Shown one piece after another: positions 6,678-13,886 of a stretch of DNA of 16,527 nt. The notes beneath the pieces were generated by a model. The model did no database searches. It saw nothing but the letters and a program-made list of their open reading frames with translations, and was not told the DNA's origin. Source of the DNA: JBNKDD01 sp050288085 (GTDB lineage: Bacteria; Chloroflexota; Anaerolineae; Aggregatilineales; UBA3940); assembly GCA_050288085.1 (NCBI GenBank), contig JBNKDD010000115.1, positions 1 to 16,527 of the forward strand, read 5' to 3'. Position numbers and translations under genes: made by a program. Within the stretch, counting starts at the first letter, position 1; each line of letters opens with the position of its first letter.

Positions 6678-7226
6678 TTGACGCAGCAAAAAGGGTTTAC
6701 CTTGTGGATGACGGGTCTTTCTGGCGCAGGCAAGACGACTATCGCCAAGATCATTGAAGCAAAATTGCAGGGACGTGGTATCAAGATCGAGCGCCTTGAT
6801 GGTGACGTTGTACGCCAATCTCTGACCCGTGACCTGGGTTTCAGCAAAGAAGATCGCGATAAGAATATCGAACGGGTGACGTTCGTTGCCAAGCTGCTAT
6901 CACGGAATGAAGTCGGCGTGATCGCCAGTTTCATCTCACCTTACCAGGCGACCCGCGACATGATCCGGCGTGAGACTACTAACTTTATTGAGGTGTTTGT
7001 GCATGCCCCGTTAGAGGTTTGTGCCGACCGGGATGTCAAGGGGATGTACGCCAAAGCCTTTGCCGGTGAGATCGAAAACTTCACCGGGGTGTCCGATCCT
7101 TACGAGGAGCCGGTCAATCCTGACATTGTGGTACATACCCACGAAGAAACACCCGAAGAGAGCGCCCAAAAGCTGATCGCCTACCTCGAAGAAAAGGGAC
7201 TTATCCCGGTCGCGGAAGCAGGCTGA
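6678..7226 (+). CDS. cysC: Adenylylsulfate (APS) kinase
   Basis: Cytoplasmic enzyme of 182 residues that phosphorylates APS at the 3' position with ATP to give PAPS, the donor for sulfotransferases and for PAPS-dependent sulfate reduction. The P-loop is G13-L-S-G-A-G-K19-T20. L40-D-G-D43-V-V-R46 matches the APS-binding segment, and DLGFSKEDRDKN (52-63) and SFISPY (84-89, with the conserved Ser87) are APS kinase signatures. The length is that of stand-alone CysC, without fused ATP sulfurylase. The start is TTG 6678, supported by AGGGG (6666-6670) 7 nt upstream. No sulfurylase, PAPS reductase or sulfotransferase is in the window, so the use of PAPS is unclear. Its stop abuts the stop of the convergent hydrolase gene with no intervening base. 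Confidence 0.93.
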   Translation: MTQQKGFTLWMTGLSGAGKTTIAKIIEAKLQGRGIKIERLDGDVVRQSLTRDLGFSKEDRDKNIERVTFVAKLLSRNEVGVIASFISPYQATRDMIRRETTNFIEVFVHAPLEVCADRDVKGMYAKAFAGEIENFTGVSDPYEEPVNPDIVVHTHEETPEESAQKLIAYLEEKGLIPVAEAG

Positions 7227-8318
7227 TCAATCCGGGGAATTGACATCTCCCCGCACGTTTTCCTCGAAAAACGCCAGATTGCGCTGCATAAGAGTCTCAA
7301 AGCCCTGCCCGGCGAGGGAGTGTGTCCCTCCAGGGTAGGGCCAGAATGTTACGTCTACACCGGCATCTTCCATCAGGTGCCACATCTCTTCTGACCACCA
7401 ATAAGGCACCGATTCATCTTGCGTGCCATGATGGATCATAACCGGCATCCGGATTCGGTCGAAGTAGTTGATGGGAGAAATCGAGGCGTAACCTTCCGGG
7501 TTATCGGCAGGCTCACCGTAGACCAGAGCCAGGGCCTCCATCGACTCGCGCTGGAACGGCCAGTATTTAATCCGGTGCTCCCAGTTACGGGCCGAATCGC
7601 CGCTCATTGAGGCATAAAGCACCACGGCATCGACCTCATCGCTGATGATCATCGGCCACATGCTGACCTCCCCTCCCATGCTGTGCCCGATGATTCCGAT
7701 CTGTTCGGGGATCGCCTGGGAGAGCGAATCAACCTGGGCAATAAGGTTCATAACATCAATGGCGAAACCGATCCGAAATGGATTTGGGCCGGTATCCGAC
7801 CCTGCGTAATTACGGTAGTCCGGCATCAGGGCGATGTATCCGTGCTGGGCCAGCCAATCGGCCATCCGCCAGCTGTCAAAACCGGATTGGTATTCTTCCG
7901 GGCGCAGGTAGCCGTGATTGACAAGAATAACCGGGAATGGCCCCTCCCCGGCAGGGATATCTACCAACCCGGTGATCGTCAGGCCGTCGCTGTCAAAGGT
8001 CATGGCGTACTGAGTAAAGGTTGTTTCGACCTTGACCACATTGCCAATTATGATCCCGGAGCCGCCATATTCGCGGGCGGCCAGATCATCCATCCGCAGC
8101 CCATTAAAGGGATCAGAAGGTTCAATTGAAACCGTCGGAACCGGGATAGCTGTCGCCGCCGGGATGGTCGATGTCGGAAGCGGGGTCAGGCTGGGAAGGG
8201 CGGTGGCGGTTGGCAGCGCAACAGCCGCAGCTCGCTCTGAAGCACATCCCACCACCAATAAACTTACCGTAACCGTAATCGCAAAAAATCCAATAAGCGT
8301 GTTATTTTTTAGGGCCAA
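7227..8318 (-). CDS. Secreted alpha/beta-hydrolase lipoprotein (dienelactone hydrolase / prolyl-oligopeptidase-like)
   Basis: Predicted lipid-anchored hydrolase of 363 residues. Residues 1-25 are a signal peptide ending in lipobox L-V-V-G-C25. A Pro/Thr/Ala-rich spacer (about 34-66) holds the enzyme away from the membrane. The catalytic domain (about 105-355) carries the nucleophile elbow G211-H-S213-M-G-G, the oxyanion region NHGY (134-137), the acid D301 in HGTQDESVP and the base H333 in GGTHSL, so the triad is complete. An esterase or peptidase role is inferred; the substrate is unknown. The start codon is TTG at 8318 with a weak GAGAAAG upstream. The gene overlaps the end of the upstream minus-strand gene by 10 nt, so translation is probably coupled. 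A later start would lose the charged N-region of the signal peptide. Confidence 0.85.
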   Translation of the reverse strand: MALKNNTLIGFFAITVTVSLLVVGCASERAAAVALPTATALPSLTPLPTSTIPAATAIPVPTVSIEPSDPFNGLRMDDLAAREYGGSGIIIGNVVKVETTFTQYAMTFDSDGLTITGLVDIPAGEGPFPVILVNHGYLRPEEYQSGFDSWRMADWLAQHGYIALMPDYRNYAGSDTGPNPFRIGFAIDVMNLIAQVDSLSQAIPEQIGIIGHSMGGEVSMWPMIISDEVDAVVLYASMSGDSARNWEHRIKYWPFQRESMEALALVYGEPADNPEGYASISPINYFDRIRMPVMIHHGTQDESVPYWWSEEMWHLMEDAGVDVTFWPYPGGTHSLAGQGFETLMQRNLAFFEENVRGDVNSPD

Positions 8319-10027
8319 TCGTCTTTCTCATATCCTTCAAATAATGGCAGAATACCCATCTCGCGCAGCGCATTCAACAGGTTTTGCAGATTTTCTCGTT
8401 TGACAACATGGGCATGCGGGCCGACTTGCTGTTCTAGCCACCGGCTAACCGGCTGGTGGCTGCGAAGCCGCTGATCAATACCCAGGTCTTTAGCGGTGAT
8501 GATCACCACATCCTCAACAACTACCTCGCGCGGTTGGGCCTGCCAGTTAGTGAGCATCTGTAAAACTTTAGGAGACAGGCCATCCTCAGACAGGCGGTTC
8601 AGAAAAGGGATCACATGTGTATCGAGCTTAATTCTCTCCTGGGCAGCCCTGGTCAGCGACTGTGGAGTCAGGCGGTACTGGTAGACACCATCGTCCCAGG
8701 GCGGGTCAGACGGTGTATTGGTGGTTGGCGAAGGAGTGCTCACCCAGGCGGAAAAACGAGCGATTTGCAGCCGGTCGTAGCGGCTCAGATGGACGGGGAT
8801 GCTAATCGTTCCCTGGTCATCTACCCGGATGTGGGTATCAGGGTCAGGCGTTGAGGGCCAACTTTCCTGCCCCAGCAGGGCACGACCTAGAGGCGTGAGC
8901 AAAAAAGCACCCCGCCCGCTGTGTACCAGCCCTAACCAGCGCATTGGCCCTTTTACGATAAATCGAATCAGCGCCCCTTCAATGTAATCCCAATACTGGA
9001 AGCCCTGGAGAATTTCTCCGGTGTACCTGTCACGCAGATACCATGCACCACCTGCCCGCTGAAAATCGGGATTATGCTGCTTGACGTGTTCAACCAGGCC
9101 GTCGAGGCTCCACCAGATTTCTGCCGGGACCTGCTGCAAGGCAGCAAGTATAGCCTGACGCGCCAGCCGGGGATCGTTAGGCCATTCGTCGGCTTCAAGA
9201 CCGGGGGTACAGGCCAGATCATTCCAGGAGGTGGAAGCCAGCCAGGTTTCAGCCAATGATCGCAGTTGGTGGACTCGCGGAGCCTCTAACCAGGGTCGCA
9301 CCGATTCCTTGTTCACCTTGGTGGCGACATGGGTGAGAATCGCCTCGTCGTAAATAAGCTCCAGGTCGTACAGCAGGTGGGTGAGAAATGCACGGTACTT
9401 CGACCTGGAACGTCGTAAGTGGCGGTCGATAGACTTGTCAGGCTGGGTTTCTAACCAGGGTTGGGCGTGAACATCACGGATCCGCAGGTAGGCCAACAGG
9501 GTCGCCACGTCATCCGCCGCGATGCCGTGCCCACCCCTAAATTTTCGGGGTGGGGCAACCGGATATCCCGGTGCTGGCAGCACACTATCCCGCTCCGGCT
9601 GTGGGAGCAGGTCGGCCAGATCGCTAGGGATGACGATATAAGCCTGCGCCCCGGCGATGGTGCGTTCAAATGCGCGGGTGATCAGCCCTTTATAATAGAG
9701 CGCCTCGGTGACCCCATCCGGCTTCAACCAGGGCTTTTCCCGTTCCCGGCGGGCAGGCCCCATCGGGCGGATATCGCCATACAAACGGGTGAAATGGGTA
9801 AAGGGCATCCGGCCCTCCTGCGCTTGCAAGGTAAAGAGAGCCTGCTGCTCATCCTCACCTAGACGCACCCAAGTGGCGTTGACGGCCTCTGGTTGGGCCA
9901 TCGCCTCGGCCAGTTCCTCAGCCAGGAGTTCCCGGCTGCCCACTGGCAGATCAATATCCCACTGCGCGGCAATAATTTGCAGCAGGTCGGCTTCATAATC
10001 TATCAGGGCACGGGCCAGAGTCAACAT
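8309..10027 (-). CDS. XPB-N/Helicase_C_3-like domain protein without a helicase motor
   Basis: Protein of 572 residues resembling the bacterial 'helicase-associated domain-containing' family (Helicase_C_3/XPB N-terminal-like, PF13625). The supporting region is the C-terminal third: DPDTHIRVDDQGTISIP (395-411), the YQYRLTPQSLTRA segment (449-461), LSPKVLQMLTNW (484-495), a short beta segment EVVVEDVVIITA (501-512), and NLLNALREMGILPLF (549-563). GPMRWLGLVHSGRGAFLLTPLGRALLG (360-386) is also typical. The N-terminal part is helical and may be winged-helix-like. I see no Walker A or DEAD/H box, so it is probably a DNA-binding or adaptor protein, not an ATPase. I start it at ATG 10027, directly after a TATAAT box, and reject a TTG at 10099. 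The downstream hydrolase start overlaps its stop by 10 nt. The precise function is unknown. Confidence 0.75.
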   Translation of the reverse strand: MLTLARALIDYEADLLQIIAAQWDIDLPVGSRELLAEELAEAMAQPEAVNATWVRLGEDEQQALFTLQAQEGRMPFTHFTRLYGDIRPMGPARREREKPWLKPDGVTEALYYKGLITRAFERTIAGAQAYIVIPSDLADLLPQPERDSVLPAPGYPVAPPRKFRGGHGIAADDVATLLAYLRIRDVHAQPWLETQPDKSIDRHLRRSRSKYRAFLTHLLYDLELIYDEAILTHVATKVNKESVRPWLEAPRVHQLRSLAETWLASTSWNDLACTPGLEADEWPNDPRLARQAILAALQQVPAEIWWSLDGLVEHVKQHNPDFQRAGGAWYLRDRYTGEILQGFQYWDYIEGALIRFIVKGPMRWLGLVHSGRGAFLLTPLGRALLGQESWPSTPDPDTHIRVDDQGTISIPVHLSRYDRLQIARFSAWVSTPSPTTNTPSDPPWDDGVYQYRLTPQSLTRAAQERIKLDTHVIPFLNRLSEDGLSPKVLQMLTNWQAQPREVVVEDVVIITAKDLGIDQRLRSHQPVSRWLEQQVGPHAHVVKRENLQNLLNALREMGILPLFEGYEKDDWP

Positions 10028-10033
10028 ACTTAT

Positions 10034-10039
10034 ATTATA
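10034..10039 (-). promoter_or_regulatory. -10 box of the minus-strand gene, predicted leaderless
   Basis: On the minus strand a perfect TATAAT lies at 10039-10034 and only ATAAGT separates it from the ATG at 10027. Initiation about 7 nt after the -10 box would fall on the A of the start codon, giving a leaderless mRNA. No Shine-Dalgarno sequence is present, which agrees. The -35 region is poor. Confidence 0.5.
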
Positions 10040-10074
10040 CCGCCTGACTTTTTGGCGAGTAGTATTCCGCCCGA

Positions 10075-10110
10075 TACAATCGGTAGCTGAACACAGCAAA
10101 CTGAGGAGGT
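10075..10110 (+). promoter_or_regulatory. Divergent -10 box and strong ribosome binding site of the TraR/DksA-led operon
   Basis: TACAAT (10075-10080) is a good -10 box, and initiation near 10087 would leave a leader of about 32 nt. GAGGAGGT (10103-10110) is an unusually strong Shine-Dalgarno sequence, 8 nt before ATG 10119. No clear -35 element is seen. This promoter is back to back with the minus-strand TATAAT at 10034-10039, so a shared regulator could act on both. Confidence 0.45.
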
Positions 10111-10118
10111 GTTCAATA

Positions 10119-10457
10119 ATGACAAGTTCATATCATCAACTTAAGACAAAGCTCGAGCTGCAACGAGATACGCTGAAAGCAGCCCTAGCCCGGATCGATT
10201 CTATTCCTGATGCAGGCATGGGATATACTAACCATCAGGCGGATGATGCGAGTGAAGCCTTTGAACAGGCTGCCAATCTTGCCCTACGCACCAACGAAAA
10301 GGATTTGCTGTACCAGGTGGAACGAGCCTTATACCGCATGGAGCAGGGGACATATGGGACCTGCCAGAAGTGTGGGGCAAAGATCGATCTGGCGCGGCTG
10401 ACGGCCATACCACATACACGTTATTGTGTGGAATGTGCCAGCCACCAAGAGGTTTAG
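10119..10457 (+). CDS. TraR/DksA-type C4 zinc-finger protein
   Basis: Small protein of 112 residues. The N-terminal part (about 5-75) is a helical hairpin, including NHQADDASEAFEQ (38-50), the pattern common to this family. The C-terminal zinc finger is C82-Q-K-C85, 17 residues, C103-V-E-C106, so all four ligands are present. Full DksA binds RNA polymerase through its secondary channel and acts with ppGpp. This shorter form probably contacts RNA polymerase too, but that is inferred from family membership. It is the first gene of the plus-strand operon with a strong ribosome binding site, and the pseudouridine synthase begins at the base directly after its stop. Confidence 0.88.
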   Translation: MTSSYHQLKTKLELQRDTLKAALARIDSIPDAGMGYTNHQADDASEAFEQAANLALRTNEKDLLYQVERALYRMEQGTYGTCQKCGAKIDLARLTAIPHTRYCVECASHQEV

Positions 10458-11381
10458 GTGCCCGAACCACATATCGTTTCCCTGACGGCTTCTGATGCTG
10501 ATCAGCGCCTCGATCAGTTCTTAACCGCGTCTATTCCCGATCTGACCCGCAGTGAGGCTCAACGGCTGATCAAAGCCGGTGAGGTGCTGGTTAACGATAA
10601 ACCCTCCAAGCCCGCTTACCGGTTGGCAGTGGATGACCAGATTCAGATCGCCATTCCCCCGGCGGAAAAAGAAATTATCGAGGCGGAACAAATTCCGCTC
10701 GATGTGCTGTACGAAGATTCCGATCTGGTGGCCGTCAACAAACCGGCGGGGATGGTCGTTCATCCGGCGTTTGGCAACATGAGCGGCACGTTAGTCAATG
10801 CGGCCCTGGCCCGCTGGCCGGAGATGGAATCGGTCGGCGGGATCGAGCGGGCGGGCATTGTTCACCGGCTGGATAAAGATACGTCAGGGGTGATCGTCCT
10901 GGCGAAGACTCCCCAGGCGTTGGAAACACTTCAGGCCCAGTTCAAAGCCCGGACGGTCAGCAAACGCTATCTTGCCCTGGTTGAAGGCGTTCCCCCCAGC
11001 AGCACCGGCCTGATTGAAGCCCCGATTGGACGCGACCCCAAACAGCGCAAGCGGATGGCGGTAGTCAGGAATGGACGGGAAGCGACAACACGCTACAATC
11101 TGTTGGAGGATTTCGACAGCTTTTCGCTGCTCGAACTTGAATTACTGACCGGTCGGACACACCAGATCAGGGTGCATCTGGCCTGGTTGGGGCATCCGGT
11201 GGTGGGGGATAGTGTGTATGGTTTCCGCAAGCAGCGGATCAAAATGAAACGACTGTTTTTGCATGCCGCCAACCTCCAGATAGATTCCCCCTCTAACGGA
11301 GAACGTCTTGAATTTGAAGCGCCGCTGCCGGTAGGTTTGGAAGATATCCTCGCCAAACTGCGGCGCGGGCAGCGGAGTTGA
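10458..11381 (+). CDS. rluD: RluA-family 23S rRNA pseudouridine synthase, RluD-like
   Basis: Enzyme of 307 residues that converts uridine to pseudouridine in RNA. Residues about 16-66 are an S4 RNA-binding domain (QRLDQFLTASIPDLTRSEAQ, then GEVLVNDKP). The catalytic domain follows, with the RluA-family motif H136-R-L-D139-K-D-T-S-G144; D139 is the expected nucleophile. The segments LDVLYEDSDLVAVNKPAGMV (81-100), VHPAFGN and GRTHQIRVHLAWLGHPVVGD fit the RluD/RluC type. VVHP with GTLVNAAL is closest to RluD (helix 69 of 23S rRNA in E. coli), but assignment to RluC or RluD is uncertain without alignment. The start is GTG 10458, with AGAGG (10449-10453) just upstream and no gap from the preceding stop, so translation is probably coupled. 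Confidence 0.9.
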   Translation: MPEPHIVSLTASDADQRLDQFLTASIPDLTRSEAQRLIKAGEVLVNDKPSKPAYRLAVDDQIQIAIPPAEKEIIEAEQIPLDVLYEDSDLVAVNKPAGMVVHPAFGNMSGTLVNAALARWPEMESVGGIERAGIVHRLDKDTSGVIVLAKTPQALETLQAQFKARTVSKRYLALVEGVPPSSTGLIEAPIGRDPKQRKRMAVVRNGREATTRYNLLEDFDSFSLLELELLTGRTHQIRVHLAWLGHPVVGDSVYGFRKQRIKMKRLFLHAANLQIDSPSNGERLEFEAPLPVGLEDILAKLRRGQRS

Positions 11382-11398
11382 TAGTTTTATAGTGCGAT

Positions 11399-13069
11399 AT
11401 GGCACAACAACGCCGCCCTAAATATCAATTCACCCCCCGCGCAAAAGGGACTTCACCACAGCAGCAGGCAGATTGGCGCGCCCGCAATGTCCAGCCTATT
11501 GACCTGGAAGAGGAAGCCGAACACTTCCTGGCCTACCTTGAGGCGATCAAAGCGGCTGAGACTTTCGACAGCGCTTTTTTTAACCGGCTGGCACGGCGAT
11601 TAGCCCGTGAAGGCCATCCCATGATCGGGAAGACTCGGCTCCGGCGGGGTTACCTCGCGCTGGTTGAGGCCGGTCTGATGGAACCCGATCAAAGATTGCT
11701 CCAACGATTGACCCTCAAACCAACCCGGACTCTGAGCGGAGTCGCCCCGGTGACGGTGCTGACCAAACCACATCCCTGCCCCGGACGCTGTATCTTCTGC
11801 CCGGACGACGTGCGGATGCCCAAGAGCTATCTGAGCAATGAGCCGGGCGCGATGCGGGCCTTGATGCTGGACTTCGATCCCTTTATCCAGACAGATGAGC
11901 GGCTCCGGGTGATGCAGCGTAACGGTCACACCACCGACAAAGTTGAGCTGTTGATTCTCGGTGGGACATGGTCGAGCTACCCGACTGATTACCGGGAGTG
12001 GTTTATCCGGCGCTGCTTCGATGCGATGAATGAAGCCGATTCACAAACGCTCGAAGAAGCCCACCGGATCAATGAGCAGGCCGCTCACCGCAACACCGGG
12101 ATCGTGATCGAAACCCGGCCCGATCACATCACACCTGAAGAAGTACACCATTTGCGGCGGCTGGGCGTGACACGGGTCCAATTAGGGGTGCAAACGCTAA
12201 ACGATCAGATTTCGGCGCTCAACAAGCGTGGAGAGACAAGCGTCGACGTGCGGCGGGCGATTCGATTGCTGCGCAGTGCCGGGTTTAAGATTGCGCTGCA
12301 TTGGATGCCTAATTTGCTCGGCGCAACTCCAGAATCCGATCTTGAGGATTTCCGGCGGTTCTGGACCGATCCGGCCCTCCGTCCTGATGAGATGAAGCTC
12401 TACCCGACCGGGCTGCTGCGTGGCACGGAGTTATACGAGCACTACCAGCGCGGGGACTATCGCCCCTACACTGAGGGCGAATTAAGCGATCTGCTGGTGG
12501 CCTGCAAAAGGCTTGTGCCGGAATACTGCCGCCTCAACCGGGTAATGCGTGATATCCCCGCCCCGGAGATCGCCGAAGGGGTGACAACCTCCAACCTGCG
12601 TCAGCTTGTGCAGCAGCGGCTCAAGGCTGCGGGGACTCCTTGCCGGTGTATTCGCTGCCGGGAAGTGCGCCGTGAAACGGTTGACCCTGACACAGTCCGG
12701 TTTGACTCGCTGACCTATGACACTGATCACAGCCGCGAGTTGTTCCTCAGTGCGGTGACCCCGGAGGATAAATTAGCGGGTTTTCTGCGATTGTCACTGC
12801 CGACCGAATCTGCCCTGATAGAAGAAATCGATGGGCAGGCGATGATCCGGCAGGTGCAGGTTTACGGGTTGGCGATGGCGCTATCAGACAGCGAAGATGG
12901 CCGGGCACAGCATCAAGGGCTTGGTAAACAGTTGGTCGAAAAAGCAATCGATACGGCAAGACAGGCAGGCTTTGACCGGATCGCCGTGATCGCAGCGGTT
13001 GGTACGCGGGATTACTATCGCAAGCATGGGTTTGAATTGGGCAGGCTCTACATGAGCAAGGCGATCTAA
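11399..13069 (+). CDS. elp3: Elp3-like tRNA U34 radical SAM/GNAT enzyme
   Basis: Two-domain enzyme of 556 residues, the normal length for Elp3, which makes the carboxymethyl group at C5 of wobble uridine in tRNA from acetyl-CoA with SAM. The radical SAM cluster ligands are C127-P-G-R-C131-I-F-C134. The following PDDVRMPKSYLSNEPGAMRA matches the Elp3 pattern but has DD where many relatives have GG. LGVQTLNDQISALNKRG (262-278), RVMRDIPAPEI (381-391) and the zinc motif C415-R-C417-I-R-C420-REV are family hallmarks. The C-terminal GNAT domain (about 445-556) carries QHQGLGK (504-510) for acetyl-CoA and ends RDYYRKHGFELGRLYMSK, as Elp3 does. Bacterial Elp3 works without the other Elongator subunits. 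It sits 17 nt after the pseudouridine synthase, giving an RNA-modification pair. Confidence 0.92.
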   Translation: MAQQRRPKYQFTPRAKGTSPQQQADWRARNVQPIDLEEEAEHFLAYLEAIKAAETFDSAFFNRLARRLAREGHPMIGKTRLRRGYLALVEAGLMEPDQRLLQRLTLKPTRTLSGVAPVTVLTKPHPCPGRCIFCPDDVRMPKSYLSNEPGAMRALMLDFDPFIQTDERLRVMQRNGHTTDKVELLILGGTWSSYPTDYREWFIRRCFDAMNEADSQTLEEAHRINEQAAHRNTGIVIETRPDHITPEEVHHLRRLGVTRVQLGVQTLNDQISALNKRGETSVDVRRAIRLLRSAGFKIALHWMPNLLGATPESDLEDFRRFWTDPALRPDEMKLYPTGLLRGTELYEHYQRGDYRPYTEGELSDLLVACKRLVPEYCRLNRVMRDIPAPEIAEGVTTSNLRQLVQQRLKAAGTPCRCIRCREVRRETVDPDTVRFDSLTYDTDHSRELFLSAVTPEDKLAGFLRLSLPTESALIEEIDGQAMIRQVQVYGLAMALSDSEDGRAQHQGLGKQLVEKAIDTARQAGFDRIAVIAAVGTRDYYRKHGFELGRLYMSKAI

Positions 13070-13071
13070 AG

Positions 13072-13869
13072 ATGGAATCTCTTTCCACCGAGCGGTTGAA
13101 GGCCGCGTTATCCGGGTTGGAGATCGGCCCGTTTGGAGAGAATCTGCATTATCTGGCTCAAACTGGATCAACCAACGATCTGGCCCGCCAGCTTGCCGAG
13201 GAACATGCGCCCGAAGGAACCGTCGTGATCACCGATCAGCAGATCGCCGGGAGAGGCCGAGCTGGTCGGACATGGTCAGCGCCAGCCAATACCAGCCTGT
13301 TAATGACGATTCTGTTTCGCCCAAACATTCCCGCCGAACAGGTTAACCGGCTGGTAATGGTAGTTGGGCTGGCAATTGCCGAGGCGGTCGAATCACTGAT
13401 TCCCTGCCGGGTGGATGTAAAATGGCCTAACGATCTACAAATCGGCGGGAAAAAGTTCACCGGGATTTTACCGGAAAGCAGCCTGATTGGTGATATGCTA
13501 GAATGGGTTCTCGTTGGTGCGGGGATCAACGTCAACCAGCGCTTTGATTCGGATGATCCGCTGGCTGAAACGGCGACGAGTTTATTCCTTGCAGCCAGTG
13601 AAGAACTTGACCGGGAGGTTTTGTTTGCCCGGATCATGCAGCAGCTATACCTCCAGTATGTGCAAATAGGGAAAAACAACTTGGTCAATACCTGGCGGGA
13701 GCGGTGTATCACCCTCAACCAGCGTATCCAGGTTACAATTCCCGGCGAAACGGTGATTGGCCTGGCGGAAGACATCGACGCGAACGGAGCGCTTCTCTTA
13801 CGTGATGATCAGGGCCAGCTTCACCGGTTAACGATTGGCGAGGCACACACCCTTCGCGCTGCTGACTGA
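13072..13869 (+). CDS. birA: Biotin--[acetyl-CoA-carboxylase] ligase, class I
   Basis: Enzyme of 265 residues that activates biotin with ATP to biotinyl-5'-AMP and attaches it to a carrier-protein lysine, mainly the biotin carboxyl carrier of acetyl-CoA carboxylase. STND (33-36) lines the biotin site, G60-R-G-R-A-G-R-T-W68 is the biotinyl-AMP loop, K117-W-P-N-D121 is conserved, and K128 in GGKKFTGIL matches the catalytic lysine. There is no N-terminal helix-turn-helix, so it should not act as a repressor. A small C-terminal beta-domain (about 215-262) is present. It begins 2 nt after the Elp3 stop with no clear Shine-Dalgarno sequence, so it probably depends on read-through translation. No carboxylase gene is nearby. 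Confidence 0.92.
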   Translation: MESLSTERLKAALSGLEIGPFGENLHYLAQTGSTNDLARQLAEEHAPEGTVVITDQQIAGRGRAGRTWSAPANTSLLMTILFRPNIPAEQVNRLVMVVGLAIAEAVESLIPCRVDVKWPNDLQIGGKKFTGILPESSLIGDMLEWVLVGAGINVNQRFDSDDPLAETATSLFLAASEELDREVLFARIMQQLYLQYVQIGKNNLVNTWRERCITLNQRIQVTIPGETVIGLAEDIDANGALLLRDDQGQLHRLTIGEAHTLRAAD

Positions 13870-13886
13870 CACACCAGGGATGATTT

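Noticed and set aside
10028..10099. N-terminal extension of the helicase-related protein from TTG 10099
   Set aside because: The extension runs through the TATAAT box and the divergent promoter region and is Arg/Thr/Cys-rich, unlike the rest of the protein.
13236..13775. Minus-strand open frame of 179 codons inside birA
   Set aside because: The plus strand encodes a complete biotin ligase with all motifs; the antisense translation is Ser/Arg-rich and featureless.
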